From DATACZ01 sp036258795 (GTDB taxonomy: Bacteria; Actinomycetota; CADDZG01; JAHWKV01): a stretch of DNA of 27,428 nt. The DNA is taken from the NCBI GenBank assembly GCA_036258795.1, contig DATACZ010000089.1:1-27428 (forward strand), read 5' to 3'. This document shows positions 15,712 to 24,229 of this stretch, one piece after another; position 1 is the first letter of the stretch, and each line of letters opens with the position of its first letter. The position numbers were made by a program, and so were the translations under genes. The notes under the pieces are model-generated. The model did not search any database, was not told the DNA's origin, and was given only the letters and a program-made list of their open reading frames with translations.

Positions 15712-15767
15712 CCGGATGGCCCGGGTCGCCGGCCGAGGCGCATTTCGGGCGGCTACCGGGCCACCGG
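15712..15767 (+). promoter_or_regulatory. Stable stem-loop between flp and the TadG-like gene
   Basis: CCGGATGGCCCGG (15712-15724) pairs with CCGGGCCACCGG (15756-15767) over 12 base pairs with one bulged A at 15716. The loop itself contains GC-rich inverted sequence. There is no T-run. It may hold back read-through or protect the flp message. Confidence 0.5.
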
Positions 15768-15780
15768 TGTAGGGCTCTAG

Positions 15781-17118
15781 ATGGCGCCTACTCCACGGAC
15801 ATGGTTTGGGAGGTTTGCTCTCGCCCGGGCCAGGGACGAGCGTGGGGCTGTCGTCGTGGTCGTAGCCCTGTTCATGTCACTGCTAATCTTGCTCGCCGCC
15901 GGCGGGATCACCGGATTCACGCTTTATGCAGCACATCGTGAGATGCAAAGATCGGCCGACCAGGCCGCCCTTGCCGGTGCGGCGGCGTTCCCCCCCTTCA
16001 ACCCATACACGGTTCTTGACGACAGCACGCCGTTTCCCCTCCCCAACACCGATCCGACCTACCACATCTCCGGCGACCCGACCGTAGACATACCTCAGGA
16101 GGGAGAGCAGGTTCCCGACCCCAGGGCAGTCGCCTGCGCCTACGGTCAGGACGGGCTGTCCCCGATATCGGCACCGATGCTGAGCTCTTTTGGGGATCCC
16201 CCATCTGCGCCTCCACCGACGGTGTGCGCTGACACCCGCGTCAGGCCGTCGATGGAGTCGAACGCGGTCCTCAAGTGCGTCGATGGCATCGTCGGGACGC
16301 TCCGGAACCGGATCGACGGCGCTTTGGCATCCAATCCGGATCTTGCACCCTATATGCCTGCCATCCACAGCGCGGTGCACTCCCACACCCAGGCCCTCAC
16401 CGACGGACTGAACCAGTCACTGCCTGCGGTGTTCGCGCCCCGGATGAAGGTCGACATCGTCAGCGGCATCAAGCCCCCCCTGCTGTCACTGCTAACCGGA
16501 GATGACGGAGTGGAGATGAGGGTTAGCGCTACTGCTTCTCGAAGCATCAAAAACGCCATCGTCCTGAACACCACCTCGCATCAGCACGTCTGGGACGTGA
16601 TCGGCGACGACACAGAGCTCAACAACAAGCTGAAGAGTGGGCCGGCCATCACAACACTGCAGAATGCCAACACTCACCTAAACAACTTCCTTTCGGGACT
16701 CGGCATCTCGGGGTGCCAGAACATGATGGGTGACCTGGAGAGCAGCCTGAGAAACCTCTTCGAGCCGCCTACCAATCCCAAGCCCAAGGTGGTGGACTTC
16801 GTGGCGGAGTCTGTGCTGGCCGCCAATATCGCCTCCGCCCGAACCGGCGTGCCAGTCGCCGGAGACACCTTCATCGTGATAGGCGCGCAGGACAGCTCCC
16901 TGCCCAACGTCGGGAACATCGTCAAGGGCGTGCTGCCGACGGCGGCCCTTCAGAAGACGGCTACAGACCTGCTGGGCAACTCCATTACGACGTTGCAAAT
17001 TCCCGTTGTGGACGTTGCATTTGTCGTGTTTACCGATCTTGGAGGCGGCAATTACAGGGCGCACATAACTGAAGCTTCCAACGCTCCGGGAGCCTTCCGA
17101 GCCTCCTTGGTCAAGTGA
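15781..17118 (+). CDS. tadG: TadG-like pilus assembly protein
   Basis: A 445-aa protein with one N-terminal membrane segment. After a basic start it has DERGAVVVVVALFMSLLILL, the usual TadE/TadG opening in which a Gly-Ala junction precedes a hydrophobic helix. Here the +5 Glu is replaced by Val, as often in TadG. YAAHREMQRSADQAALAGA follows, characteristic of TadG N-termini. The rest is a large extracytoplasmic domain with scattered Cys and long Ser/Asn-rich regions. I see no MIDAS-type von Willebrand motif. The ribosome site is AGGG seven bases before the ATG. The stop overlaps the next start. Family assignment rests on the N-terminus and the operon. Confidence 0.82.
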   Translation: MAPTPRTWFGRFALARARDERGAVVVVVALFMSLLILLAAGGITGFTLYAAHREMQRSADQAALAGAAAFPPFNPYTVLDDSTPFPLPNTDPTYHISGDPTVDIPQEGEQVPDPRAVACAYGQDGLSPISAPMLSSFGDPPSAPPPTVCADTRVRPSMESNAVLKCVDGIVGTLRNRIDGALASNPDLAPYMPAIHSAVHSHTQALTDGLNQSLPAVFAPRMKVDIVSGIKPPLLSLLTGDDGVEMRVSATASRSIKNAIVLNTTSHQHVWDVIGDDTELNNKLKSGPAITTLQNANTHLNNFLSGLGISGCQNMMGDLESSLRNLFEPPTNPKPKVVDFVAESVLAANIASARTGVPVAGDTFIVIGAQDSSLPNVGNIVKGVLPTAALQKTATDLLGNSITTLQIPVVDVAFVVFTDLGGGNYRAHITEASNAPGAFRASLVK

Positions 17119-17606
17119 TGCCCGCGTTTAACCTGAGGAAGAGACGGCGATCGCCTCGGCGACGTCTCACCGCCTTGCTGAGCGAATCAGGGGCCGAAGC
17201 TGTCGAGTTTGCCCTTGTGGCACCGATGCTCTTCTTTGTCGTTCTTGGTCTCGTTTACTTCCTTCTTCTTTTCTCCGCTCACGTCTCGCTCTCGCACGCC
17301 GTCTCGGTCGGGATGCGCTACGCGGTTGTTCCAACGGCCCCAAACTCGAGGGAGTATCCGACCGTCGCCGCGGTCAATGCCCGCGTCACCGAGTCCGCGC
17401 TGTTCTTCAAACCGGGAGATTGTTCAAGCTCCGTCTTGGGAGACGTTTTTCAGAACGCCCCTGTAACCCTCGTGGTGTCCTGCAACTTCCCCAACCCGGC
17501 AGGCGGTGCCCTGAACGGTCTCAGAACACTGGTGACCTCCACCCCCACCTCGTCTTACTCATCAGTGGTTGCAATCGAGGCCGATGCCAAGGGCAGGAGG
17601 GAGTGA
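17118..17606 (+). CDS. tadE: TadE-like minor pseudopilin (first copy)
   Basis: A 162-aa protein starting at the ATG of TGATG, which overlaps the TadG-like stop. A GTG one codon earlier is possible. A basic leader (RKRRRSPRRRLTALLSESG) precedes G-AEAVEFALVAPMLFFVVLGL, with Glu at +5, the hallmark of TadE. The extracytoplasmic part holds two Cys (GDCSSS and VSCNFPN) likely to form a disulfide. TadE acts as a minor pseudopilin in the pilus machine and is cut by the prepilin peptidase. The stop is 2 bases before the next ATG. Confidence 0.87.
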   Translation: MPAFNLRKRRRSPRRRLTALLSESGAEAVEFALVAPMLFFVVLGLVYFLLLFSAHVSLSHAVSVGMRYAVVPTAPNSREYPTVAAVNARVTESALFFKPGDCSSSVLGDVFQNAPVTLVVSCNFPNPAGGALNGLRTLVTSTPTSSYSSVVAIEADAKGRRE

Positions 17607-17608
17607 CG

Positions 17609-18082
17609 ATGCTGGCTCGCCCAACACGCGAGGAAGGAGCCGCCACGGTTGAGCTCGGGATAGTGCTGCCCATCCTGCTGATCTTGATTGCCGGGGTCGC
17701 GCCGTTGATCAAGTTCGGGCTCGAGTACATGGTGTTGTCCCGAGCCGTTTCGCACGGTCTTCGGTACGCCACGAGGGTAGACACGAACGCTCACTACATA
17801 CCCGACGGTGTCACCTTAAGCCGCCGACCCTCTGCCGGTGAGGTGCAGGCATTCGTCATGGACGCTGCAGGTCCTTTAGAGCTCAGTGTGAGCAGCGTGG
17901 TGGTTGCGCCTGATCCCCTCGGGGCCTTGCCGGGTGAGCCGATCAAGGTTGAGGCCACTCATGAGGTGTCCTTTGGGGTGCTGGCCGATCTGGCAAACGC
18001 CGCGGGGGAGCTCCTCGGCGGTGAGGGCGACCTGGCGAATTCAACAACCATCAAAGTCTCTGCCCGGGGTCGCGAGGAATAG
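17609..18082 (+). CDS. TadE-like minor pseudopilin (second copy)
   Basis: The start is set by AGGAGG eight bases before the ATG, giving 157 aa. The leader is very short (MLARPTREEG), then AATVELGIVLPILLILIAGVAP with Glu at +5, and a helix ending in KFGLEYMVLSRAVSHGLRYAT. The outer part lacks the Cys pair of the first copy and resembles a TadE/TadF-type partner. In systems with two such proteins, both form a complex at the base or tip of the pilus. Both copies have a prepilin-like cleavage site. Confidence 0.83.
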   Translation: MLARPTREEGAATVELGIVLPILLILIAGVAPLIKFGLEYMVLSRAVSHGLRYATRVDTNAHYIPDGVTLSRRPSAGEVQAFVMDAAGPLELSVSSVVVAPDPLGALPGEPIKVEATHEVSFGVLADLANAAGELLGGEGDLANSTTIKVSARGREE

Positions 18083-18092
18083 GAGAAGGAAC

Positions 18093-18827
18093 ATGAAGAA
18101 ACGCTCAACCACCGTAACAGCCGTTGGTGTGGTGGTCGCGCTGCTCGGGATGCTCCTGGTGTTTATCTACACCGGCAGGATCAAGGCACGGGCCGGCGCC
18201 GGATTGGGCCCGAGCGCCTCGGCGTTTGTGGCGACTTCGGACATCCCCGTAGGAACCAGCTGGGAAGCCATGGCGGACATGATCGCCAAACAGGAGATAC
18301 CTGGCGGGCTCCGACCATCAACTGCTGTATCGAAGTCCGGTCAAGTGGCCGGCAAGACCTCTATTCAAGCGATCTCCAAAGGCGAAGTTCTGACCACGAC
18401 CCAGTTCAGTGCGGCAACCTCAGGAAGCATCGACATCCCCAAGGGTCATAACGCAGTCACCATCAACCTTGCGCCTCCCCAAGGCGTGGGCCGCTACATA
18501 CAACCAGGAGCCCGGGCGAATGTCTTCGCCTCATTCAAGACCATTCCGGGTTCCACCAACCCGGCGGAGGGGGCGGTCACCAAGCTGCTGCTGACCAATG
18601 TAAGAGTGCTTGCCAACCAGCCCGCTGGCGAAGGTGATGAGAAGTCGGCCACGGCCACGCCTTCCGGCACCGGCGAGATCCTGCTGACGCTGGCGCTTAC
18701 GCCGGACCAAGCCGAAAAGCTGATCTTCGCCAAGGAGAACGGATCACTTTGGCTCGGTCTAATGCGTCCAGGAGATGCTCCAGCAGCACCGAGCACAGGC
18801 CGGACTTTCAGAACGGCGCTCATATGA
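18093..18827 (+). CDS. cpaB: CpaB/RcpC pilus assembly protein
   Basis: A 244-aa exported protein. The start ATG follows AGGAGAAGG at a good distance. An N-terminal membrane anchor (TAVGVVVALLGMLLVFIYTG) is followed by an SAF-like domain (SAFVATSDIPVGTSWEAMAD, near residues 45-100) and an RcpC/CpaB C-terminal domain (VTINLAPPQGVGRYIQPGAR, NVFASFK, LLTLALTPDQAEKLIFAKENGSLWLGL). CpaB is an envelope component that assists pilin assembly. It is shorter than many CpaB proteins but the core looks complete. It overlaps cpaE by four bases (ATGA). Confidence 0.9.
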   Translation: MKKRSTTVTAVGVVVALLGMLLVFIYTGRIKARAGAGLGPSASAFVATSDIPVGTSWEAMADMIAKQEIPGGLRPSTAVSKSGQVAGKTSIQAISKGEVLTTTQFSAATSGSIDIPKGHNAVTINLAPPQGVGRYIQPGARANVFASFKTIPGSTNPAEGAVTKLLLTNVRVLANQPAGEGDEKSATATPSGTGEILLTLALTPDQAEKLIFAKENGSLWLGLMRPGDAPAAPSTGRTFRTALI

Positions 18828-20758
18828 GGCATCGAGGCGACACCTCACAGACCGTCAAGCGATCTCGCCCGGCCAGAGGCCTGTTCCGCTTTGGGAGGAA
18901 GCGAGCTCCAAGAGCAAGCCGTCAAGCTCCGAGGGGAAAGGCCCGGCACGGACCCATGCCCGTTAGTTCAAAAGGCATGGTGAGGACGCCGGAACCGGTT
19001 AACGAAACCTTCAAGTTTCAGCCACTGGCAGGCGCCACTCGACGGCCCAAGCAGGCAGCCGCCATTGGGTCCGCTCACGCCACAAACCCGGAAAAGCGGA
19101 TGGTTCCAAGTTGGTCGGCCCCTGGATCACCCAGGCCGGAAACCGCCACCGGAAACGGGGAGCCTTCGAGAGCCAAATCCGAAGAATCGTCCGCAAGCTT
19201 TCTCACGCCAAGCCTTCTATTCGACTCTGAAAGAGGTGCACCTGCCGGTGAGGACTTCACATCAAACGATTCGCCGACCAGCTTTCTGAGACCGAGCCTC
19301 CTGTACGAGGTGGACAAAACCGCACCTACCGGTACGTCCGGGGCGAGGAAGGAAGGAGAGGATGGAAATTCCGCCGTGACTCAACCAGGAGAGGAGTTGG
19401 AAGGCGCCCTTTATGGTGAGCCTTCCCCTGACGAGGGGACACGGGATGCCTGGCAACCCGACGAGACTCGTTCCGACACTCCCAAGGTGCTGGTCCTCGA
19501 TCGAGAGGGGCAGCTCTCGGCCACTCTGGCCAAGGCCGCGGTGGACTTGGAGCCAGCGCCCGAGATCTTGCGACTGAACCGCTCAACTCAAGTTGTTGAG
19601 GTGGTAGCCGACGAAGCGCCGGACGTAATCTTGGTTGCTCCCGAGGAGGTCACCGGGGCCGGCCTCAAGCGCCTGGCGGAGGTTCACCGGGCGTACCCAG
19701 GAGTCGTCATCCTCCTATCGGACAGCGGCAAGCCGCTGTCGCTTAGCCAGATTGCAGCCTCTGGAGCAAGCGACATCCTGACCGGCCATCCCACTAAAGC
19801 CCGCCTTCGCTCCAAATTGGCCCATGCCTTGCGAACTGCAGAGGAACTGAGAAATAAGCATGTGATCGTCACCGAGCGGGTGGTGACGCCGGATCCACCA
19901 GTCCCTGCCCCGGTTCCCATTCCCGAGGCTCCGGTTGCTCAACATACCAAGGCAGCTCGGATTCTCACTGTGGCGTCGGCCTCGGGAGGCTCGGGCAAGA
20001 CCTTCATCTCCACCAACCTTGCCGCGTATCTTGCCAAAGCTACGGGCGGAAGCGTCCTCTTAGTCGATCTTGACCTGCAGTTTGGGGAGATCGCCATTGC
20101 GCTGCGTCTACGTCCCCCACAGACGATTGCTGAACTGGTGGAGGAGCAAGATGTGCCCGCCGCTTTTCCCGATTATGTGGTCGACCACCGGTGTGGCTTC
20201 AAGGTCCTCTGCGCCCCGAAGGACCCGATGAGCGGTGAGCGGATCGGCGCAGAAGATACGACTGCAGTTCTCGAAGCTGCGCGGAAGCAGTTTGACTACG
20301 TGGTGATCGATACGCCTCCCTCGCTCAACGACAATTGCCTGGCCGCCTTCGACCAGTCGGACAGCCTGGTGATCTTGGCCAATATGGATCTGGCTTCGCT
20401 CAAGAACCTGCACGTCTTCCTTGAGACGCTTGAAAAGCTGGAGCTGCGGGCAGGCCGTGTTGCTTTGGTAGTCAATAAAGCAGAGTCGGGAACGGGGCTG
20501 AACCTTGAAGAGGTAGAGCCAATCTTTTCCCAAGGCTTCACCGCAGTATTGCCCTACGCCAAGGAGGTCTCCCGCTCGATCAACACCGGGATACCGGTCT
20601 TGGAAGGCGAGCCCAAAGCTGAGATCTCACGCAAGCTGGCAGAGGGCTTTATGAAGCTGGTACCCCCGTCTCAAGACATGACCCTCCCCTGGGGCTCACA
20701 GCTGGCCGCTCCACGCCGGCGACGCTTCCCGAGACTGCTGAAAGGAAAGGCACGATGA
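18824..20758 (+). CDS. cpaE: CpaE/TadZ-like ATPase with long disordered N-terminus
   Basis: A 644-aa protein starting at an ATG that overlaps the cpaB stop. Residues 1-220 are basic, Pro/Ser-rich and probably disordered. They contain two copies of a motif, SFLTPSLLFD (125-134) and SFLRPSLLYE (153-162). Residues 220-340 look like a receiver-type domain (PKVLVLDREGQ, PDVILVAPEE, VVILLSDSG). From about 380 there is a MinD/ParA-type ATPase: SASGGSGKTF near 384-393, LLVDLDLQFGEIA and VVIDTPPSLND. The Walker A loop lacks the MinD signature Lys, as in many TadZ proteins. CpaE/TadZ positions the pilus machine at the membrane, often at a pole. It overlaps cpaF by four bases. Confidence 0.9.
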   Translation: MRHRGDTSQTVKRSRPARGLFRFGRKRAPRASRQAPRGKARHGPMPVSSKGMVRTPEPVNETFKFQPLAGATRRPKQAAAIGSAHATNPEKRMVPSWSAPGSPRPETATGNGEPSRAKSEESSASFLTPSLLFDSERGAPAGEDFTSNDSPTSFLRPSLLYEVDKTAPTGTSGARKEGEDGNSAVTQPGEELEGALYGEPSPDEGTRDAWQPDETRSDTPKVLVLDREGQLSATLAKAAVDLEPAPEILRLNRSTQVVEVVADEAPDVILVAPEEVTGAGLKRLAEVHRAYPGVVILLSDSGKPLSLSQIAASGASDILTGHPTKARLRSKLAHALRTAEELRNKHVIVTERVVTPDPPVPAPVPIPEAPVAQHTKAARILTVASASGGSGKTFISTNLAAYLAKATGGSVLLVDLDLQFGEIAIALRLRPPQTIAELVEEQDVPAAFPDYVVDHRCGFKVLCAPKDPMSGERIGAEDTTAVLEAARKQFDYVVIDTPPSLNDNCLAAFDQSDSLVILANMDLASLKNLHVFLETLEKLELRAGRVALVVNKAESGTGLNLEEVEPIFSQGFTAVLPYAKEVSRSINTGIPVLEGEPKAEISRKLAEGFMKLVPPSQDMTLPWGSQLAAPRRRRFPRLLKGKAR

Positions 20759-22290
20759 CCCTATCGAACCGGGTACAGCGGATCCAGGTCGAAAACGCCC
20801 GTGCCATGGGCGGAATGCAAGCACAGAAGAAGCGACCGGTGCCCGGATCAGGGGCTGGATCTACTGGCTGGGGCCAGATGAAGCGTCGTGTCCGCGACGC
20901 ATTGATGGAGGAGCTGGGGCCAAAACTCTATGCGAAGACCAAGCCCTCGGAGCTTCGAACCGTGGTCTCCGAGAACCTCGATGCTGCCCTAACAAAGTCA
21001 GGAATCTCGGTTTCAGCCTCGCAGCGAACCCGATTTATCGCCGAGGTCACAGCCGATCTCCTGGGGTATGGGCCCCTCGAGGAACTTCTGGCAAACCCCG
21101 AGATCACGGAGATCATGTGCAACGCCTACGACGACATCTATGTCGAGCGGGGAGGCAAGCTTCAACACACCGATGTGGCGTTCACGGACGAAGCGCATCT
21201 GCGGCAGGTCATTGAAAAGATCGTCGCCACGGTGGGGCGGAGGATCGATGAATCCTCCCCAATGGTCGACGCAAGACTGCCCGACGGCTCCCGTGTTAAT
21301 GCAATTCTGCCTCCTGTTGCCGTCCACTCGCCGGTGCTCACCATCCGAAGGTTTCCGGCCACGCCCTTCGGAGTTGCCGACCTCATCAAATTTGGAACGT
21401 TGACCGAGGAGGCTTCCAGATTCCTGGATGCTTGCGTCAAAGGAAAGCTCAACATACTCGTGTCGGGAGGAACCGGGACAGGCAAGACGACGTTGCTAAA
21501 CGTCCTGGCCGAGTTCGTCCCTCAGGACGAACGCATCATAACGATCGAGGATGCGGCGGAAATGCGTCTATCGCAGCCGCATGTCATTACGCTGGAAGCC
21601 AGACCGGCCAACATAGAAGGGGCAGGACTGATCAGCATCAGGGACCTGGTGCGGAATGCCCTGCGGATGCGTCCGGACCGGATAATGGTGGGTGAGGTTC
21701 GCGGAGCCGAAGCCCTGGACATGCTTCAGGCGATGAATACGGGCCATGAAGGCTCGCTTACCACTATCCACTCCAACACTCCGCGCGACGCTTTGTCCCG
21801 TTTGGACACTATGGTCCTCATGGCCGGATACGACCTTCCGGTCAGAGCGATCCGGCAACAGGTCGCCTCAGCTCTAGATTTGATCATCCAGGTGGCTCGC
21901 TTCGGCGACGGCAGCAGGAGGATCACCCACATCTCCGAGATTCAGGGAATGGAGGGGGACATCATCACGCTTCAAGACATATTCCATTACGCGTTTGCCG
22001 AAGGGGGGCGGGAATCTATCCAGTCCTCCGGAAGTCTCCGCCCCACGGGGTTGCGCCCCAAGCTCATAGAGACCCTCCGCGAAAAAGGGGTAGAGGTCCC
22101 ACCCAGGCTCTTCGTGCCACGCAGAGATGACCTATCCGGTTCGGAGCCGGAGCGCCGCAAGTACATGATCGACCGGCTCGACGGACGTGATGCGGACCGA
22201 GGTGAATCACGCCAAGACCAGGCGAAACGACGGCCACGGTCCTCGGTGGACGTTATCAGCCTCTTCGACCCGCGACGAAAGGGCGACTAG
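20755..22290 (+). CDS. cpaF: CpaF/TadA pilus secretion ATPase
   Basis: A 511-aa cytoplasmic ATPase that powers pilus assembly and perhaps retraction. An N-terminal helical region (about 40-100) leads to the conserved core: LLGYGPLEELLANPEITEIM (102-121), GRRIDESSPMVDARLPDGSR (161-180), Walker A in GGTGTGKTT (238-246), the Asp box around ITIEDAAEM, Walker B in RIMVGEVRG (309-317) and the His box HEGSLTTIHSN (331-341). The family usually ends shortly after the DIFHY region. Here about 55 extra, highly charged residues follow (from VPRRDDLSGSEPE to the end). It starts inside the cpaE stop (ATGA), and tadB begins just after its stop. Confidence 0.95.
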   Translation: MTLSNRVQRIQVENARAMGGMQAQKKRPVPGSGAGSTGWGQMKRRVRDALMEELGPKLYAKTKPSELRTVVSENLDAALTKSGISVSASQRTRFIAEVTADLLGYGPLEELLANPEITEIMCNAYDDIYVERGGKLQHTDVAFTDEAHLRQVIEKIVATVGRRIDESSPMVDARLPDGSRVNAILPPVAVHSPVLTIRRFPATPFGVADLIKFGTLTEEASRFLDACVKGKLNILVSGGTGTGKTTLLNVLAEFVPQDERIITIEDAAEMRLSQPHVITLEARPANIEGAGLISIRDLVRNALRMRPDRIMVGEVRGAEALDMLQAMNTGHEGSLTTIHSNTPRDALSRLDTMVLMAGYDLPVRAIRQQVASALDLIIQVARFGDGSRRITHISEIQGMEGDIITLQDIFHYAFAEGGRESIQSSGSLRPTGLRPKLIETLREKGVEVPPRLFVPRRDDLSGSEPERRKYMIDRLDGRDADRGESRQDQAKRRPRSSVDVISLFDPRRKGD

Positions 22291-22292
22291 CC

Positions 22293-23240
22293 GTGACCCT
22301 TATCGCAGCTTTGATGGTCGGCGTTGGGATCGCGATCGGCATTCACGGTATTGCCCTCAGGGGCAAGGAGCGGCGGGAGGCGCTTACGGAACTGCTCGAG
22401 TATGAGCTTGTCGAGCCCTCCAAGTCCCCCGAGGCCCTTTCGGAAATGATGGAGCGGTTGGGTGCCTTTGCCGAGCGCGCCTTTGGGGAGACGAGCACCG
22501 CAGACAAGCTTCGGGCGAAGCTGAGCCAGGCGGGTTCGTCACTCAAGGCTGGGGAATTTGGCGCCATTGTGGCCACTGTCAGCGTCGCGCTGGCAATTCT
22601 CAGCATGTTGTTGACTGGGTCGGCCCTGGCGGCACTCACGGTCGCCGTGGCAACCCCATTTGCGGCACTCGCAAGGCTCAAAGCAAAAGGTAGAAAGCGG
22701 CTTCTGAAGCTTGAAACCCAGCTCCCCGAGGTTCTCCAGCTATTGGCGGGTTCGCTGGATGCGGGCGCCTCTTTGCTGCTGGCCATGGAGCTTGCGGGGC
22801 AGGAGGGAGAGCCGCCTTTATCAAAGGAGCTCGCCCGAGTGGTAGCGGAGTGCCGTGTGGGGAGACCGCTGATCGAGGCCCTCGAGGCAATGGCCGAGCG
22901 CGTGGGGTCCAAGGATGTCTTGTGGACGGTGGAGGCCATCCGGATTCAGCACCAGACAGGGGGCAGGCTGGCTGACACCCTGATGGTGCTGGCTGACTTC
23001 ATGCGCACTCGCGTGGAGGTCAGGGGCGAGGTCCGGGCCCTGTCGGCAGAGGCACGTATCTCGGGGAAGGTCCTGATTGCCATGCCGATTGGCATCGGCG
23101 CCTTTCTATTCATGACCCGCCGGAGCTATCTCGAACCGCTCTTATCTACGGGCATGGGCCGGATCATGGTCGTAGGTGCCTTGGTGGGAATCTTTGTTGG
23201 ACACCTTTGGATGCGCAAGCTCTCCCAGGTCGAGGTCTGA
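22293..23240 (+). CDS. tadB: TadB inner-membrane platform protein
   Basis: A 315-aa membrane protein starting at a GTG two bases after the cpaF stop. A hydrophobic N-terminus (TLIAALMVGVGIAIGIHGIA) precedes a charged cytoplasmic region, a pair of membrane helices (about residues 85-130), the T2SSF-type domain (LPEVLQLLAGSLDAGASLLLAMEL) and a C-terminal helix pair (VLIAMPIGIGAFLFM, RIMVVGALVGIFVG). TadB and TadC form the GspF-like platform that couples ATPase to pilus growth. All expected regions are present. Confidence 0.92.
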   Translation: MTLIAALMVGVGIAIGIHGIALRGKERREALTELLEYELVEPSKSPEALSEMMERLGAFAERAFGETSTADKLRAKLSQAGSSLKAGEFGAIVATVSVALAILSMLLTGSALAALTVAVATPFAALARLKAKGRKRLLKLETQLPEVLQLLAGSLDAGASLLLAMELAGQEGEPPLSKELARVVAECRVGRPLIEALEAMAERVGSKDVLWTVEAIRIQHQTGGRLADTLMVLADFMRTRVEVRGEVRALSAEARISGKVLIAMPIGIGAFLFMTRRSYLEPLLSTGMGRIMVVGALVGIFVGHLWMRKLSQVEV

Positions 23241-23242
23241 GT

Positions 23243-24163
23243 TTGGACGCGTTACTGCTGGCGATGAGCATGGTGGCCGTGGCTGGAGGTCTTGGACTGG
23301 CCACCGCCGGGGTTGGACAGGCACTCACTTCCCGAAGAGCCGGCCCGGCTGCCGAGGTGATTTTGAATGAGGCCAGTGATTACGAGTTCGAGCTGGAACG
23401 GCCGCTTTCCGAGCGTCTGCTTGGCCCGGCGGTGGCCGCCTTCCGCCGGATGGGCCGCACTCTAACGCCGGGCTGGCAGCTTTCGAGAATGCGCCGCCAC
23501 GCCACGCTGGCTGGGCTGGGCCCCGAGGGCATAGAGGCGGTTCTAACCATGAAGGCTGCCGTCACCGTGGCCGGAGCAACCCTTCTTCCTATCGGGATGG
23601 CCGCCCTTGGAACGAACTTCGGGGGCGTGGCGTTGTGGGCGATCTTGGGAGGCGCAGTGGGATTTTTCGCTCCCGATCTGTGGATTGCTCGCAAGGGAGA
23701 GGCGAGGCAGCTTCAGATTCGCCGGGCATTGCCTGAGACCATCGATTTAATGGCAATAGCGGTACAGGCGGGCATGGGCCTGGAGGCCTCGATTGAACTC
23801 GTCTCACGCAAGCTCCCTGGTGGCCTCGGTGACGAGCTGCACCGCATGCTGCAGGAGATTCAGTTGGGCGCCAGCCGTCGCCAAGCATTGCAGAGGTTGC
23901 GTGACAGAACCGAGGTGACCGAGCTCTCCACCTTTGCGCTGGCTCTGATCCAGGCGGATACCGTCGGCAGTCCCATCTCGGATGTTCTTCATTCTCAGGC
24001 TGCCCAGATGAGGCTCATCCGGGCTCAGAATGCCCGGGAAACCGCGGCTAAGCTGCCTGTGAAGCTACTGATACCGATGCTGCTGTTTATCTTTCCCGCC
24101 CTGATGGTCGTTGTCATAGGGCCGGCAGCCATATCGATTTTCGATGCCCTCATCAGGAGTTAG
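23243..24163 (+). CDS. tadC: TadC inner-membrane platform protein
   Basis: A 306-aa GspF-like membrane protein. I take the TTG two bases after the tadB stop. An earlier TTG at 23207 would overlap tadB by 34 bases, and an ATG at 23267 would drop eight residues. N-terminal helix (ALLLAMSMVAVAGGLGLA), a hydrophobic pair near 105-145, then the T2SSF core (RRALPETIDLMAIAVQAGMG, LEASIELVSRKLPGGLGDEL) and a C-terminal helix (LLIPMLLFIFPALMVVVIGPA). It is the last gene of the pilus operon and converges with the ECF42 gene. There is no tadV after it. Confidence 0.92.
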   Translation: MDALLLAMSMVAVAGGLGLATAGVGQALTSRRAGPAAEVILNEASDYEFELERPLSERLLGPAVAAFRRMGRTLTPGWQLSRMRRHATLAGLGPEGIEAVLTMKAAVTVAGATLLPIGMAALGTNFGGVALWAILGGAVGFFAPDLWIARKGEARQLQIRRALPETIDLMAIAVQAGMGLEASIELVSRKLPGGLGDELHRMLQEIQLGASRRQALQRLRDRTEVTELSTFALALIQADTVGSPISDVLHSQAAQMRLIRAQNARETAAKLPVKLLIPMLLFIFPALMVVVIGPAAISIFDALIRS

Positions 24164-24229
24164 CCCACTCTTTGAGCCGGTGTGCCGGTTAGTCATCGAG
24201 CCCAGGATCTGGCTATACAGACCCACGCC

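Noticed and set aside
22343..22939. Minus-strand open frame of 198 codons opposite tadB
   Set aside because: Antisense shadow of a conserved membrane-protein gene. Its composition reflects the complementary codons.
24164..24229. Possible terminator CCGGTGTGCCGG after tadC
   Set aside because: A 4-bp stem without a T-run is too weak to call.
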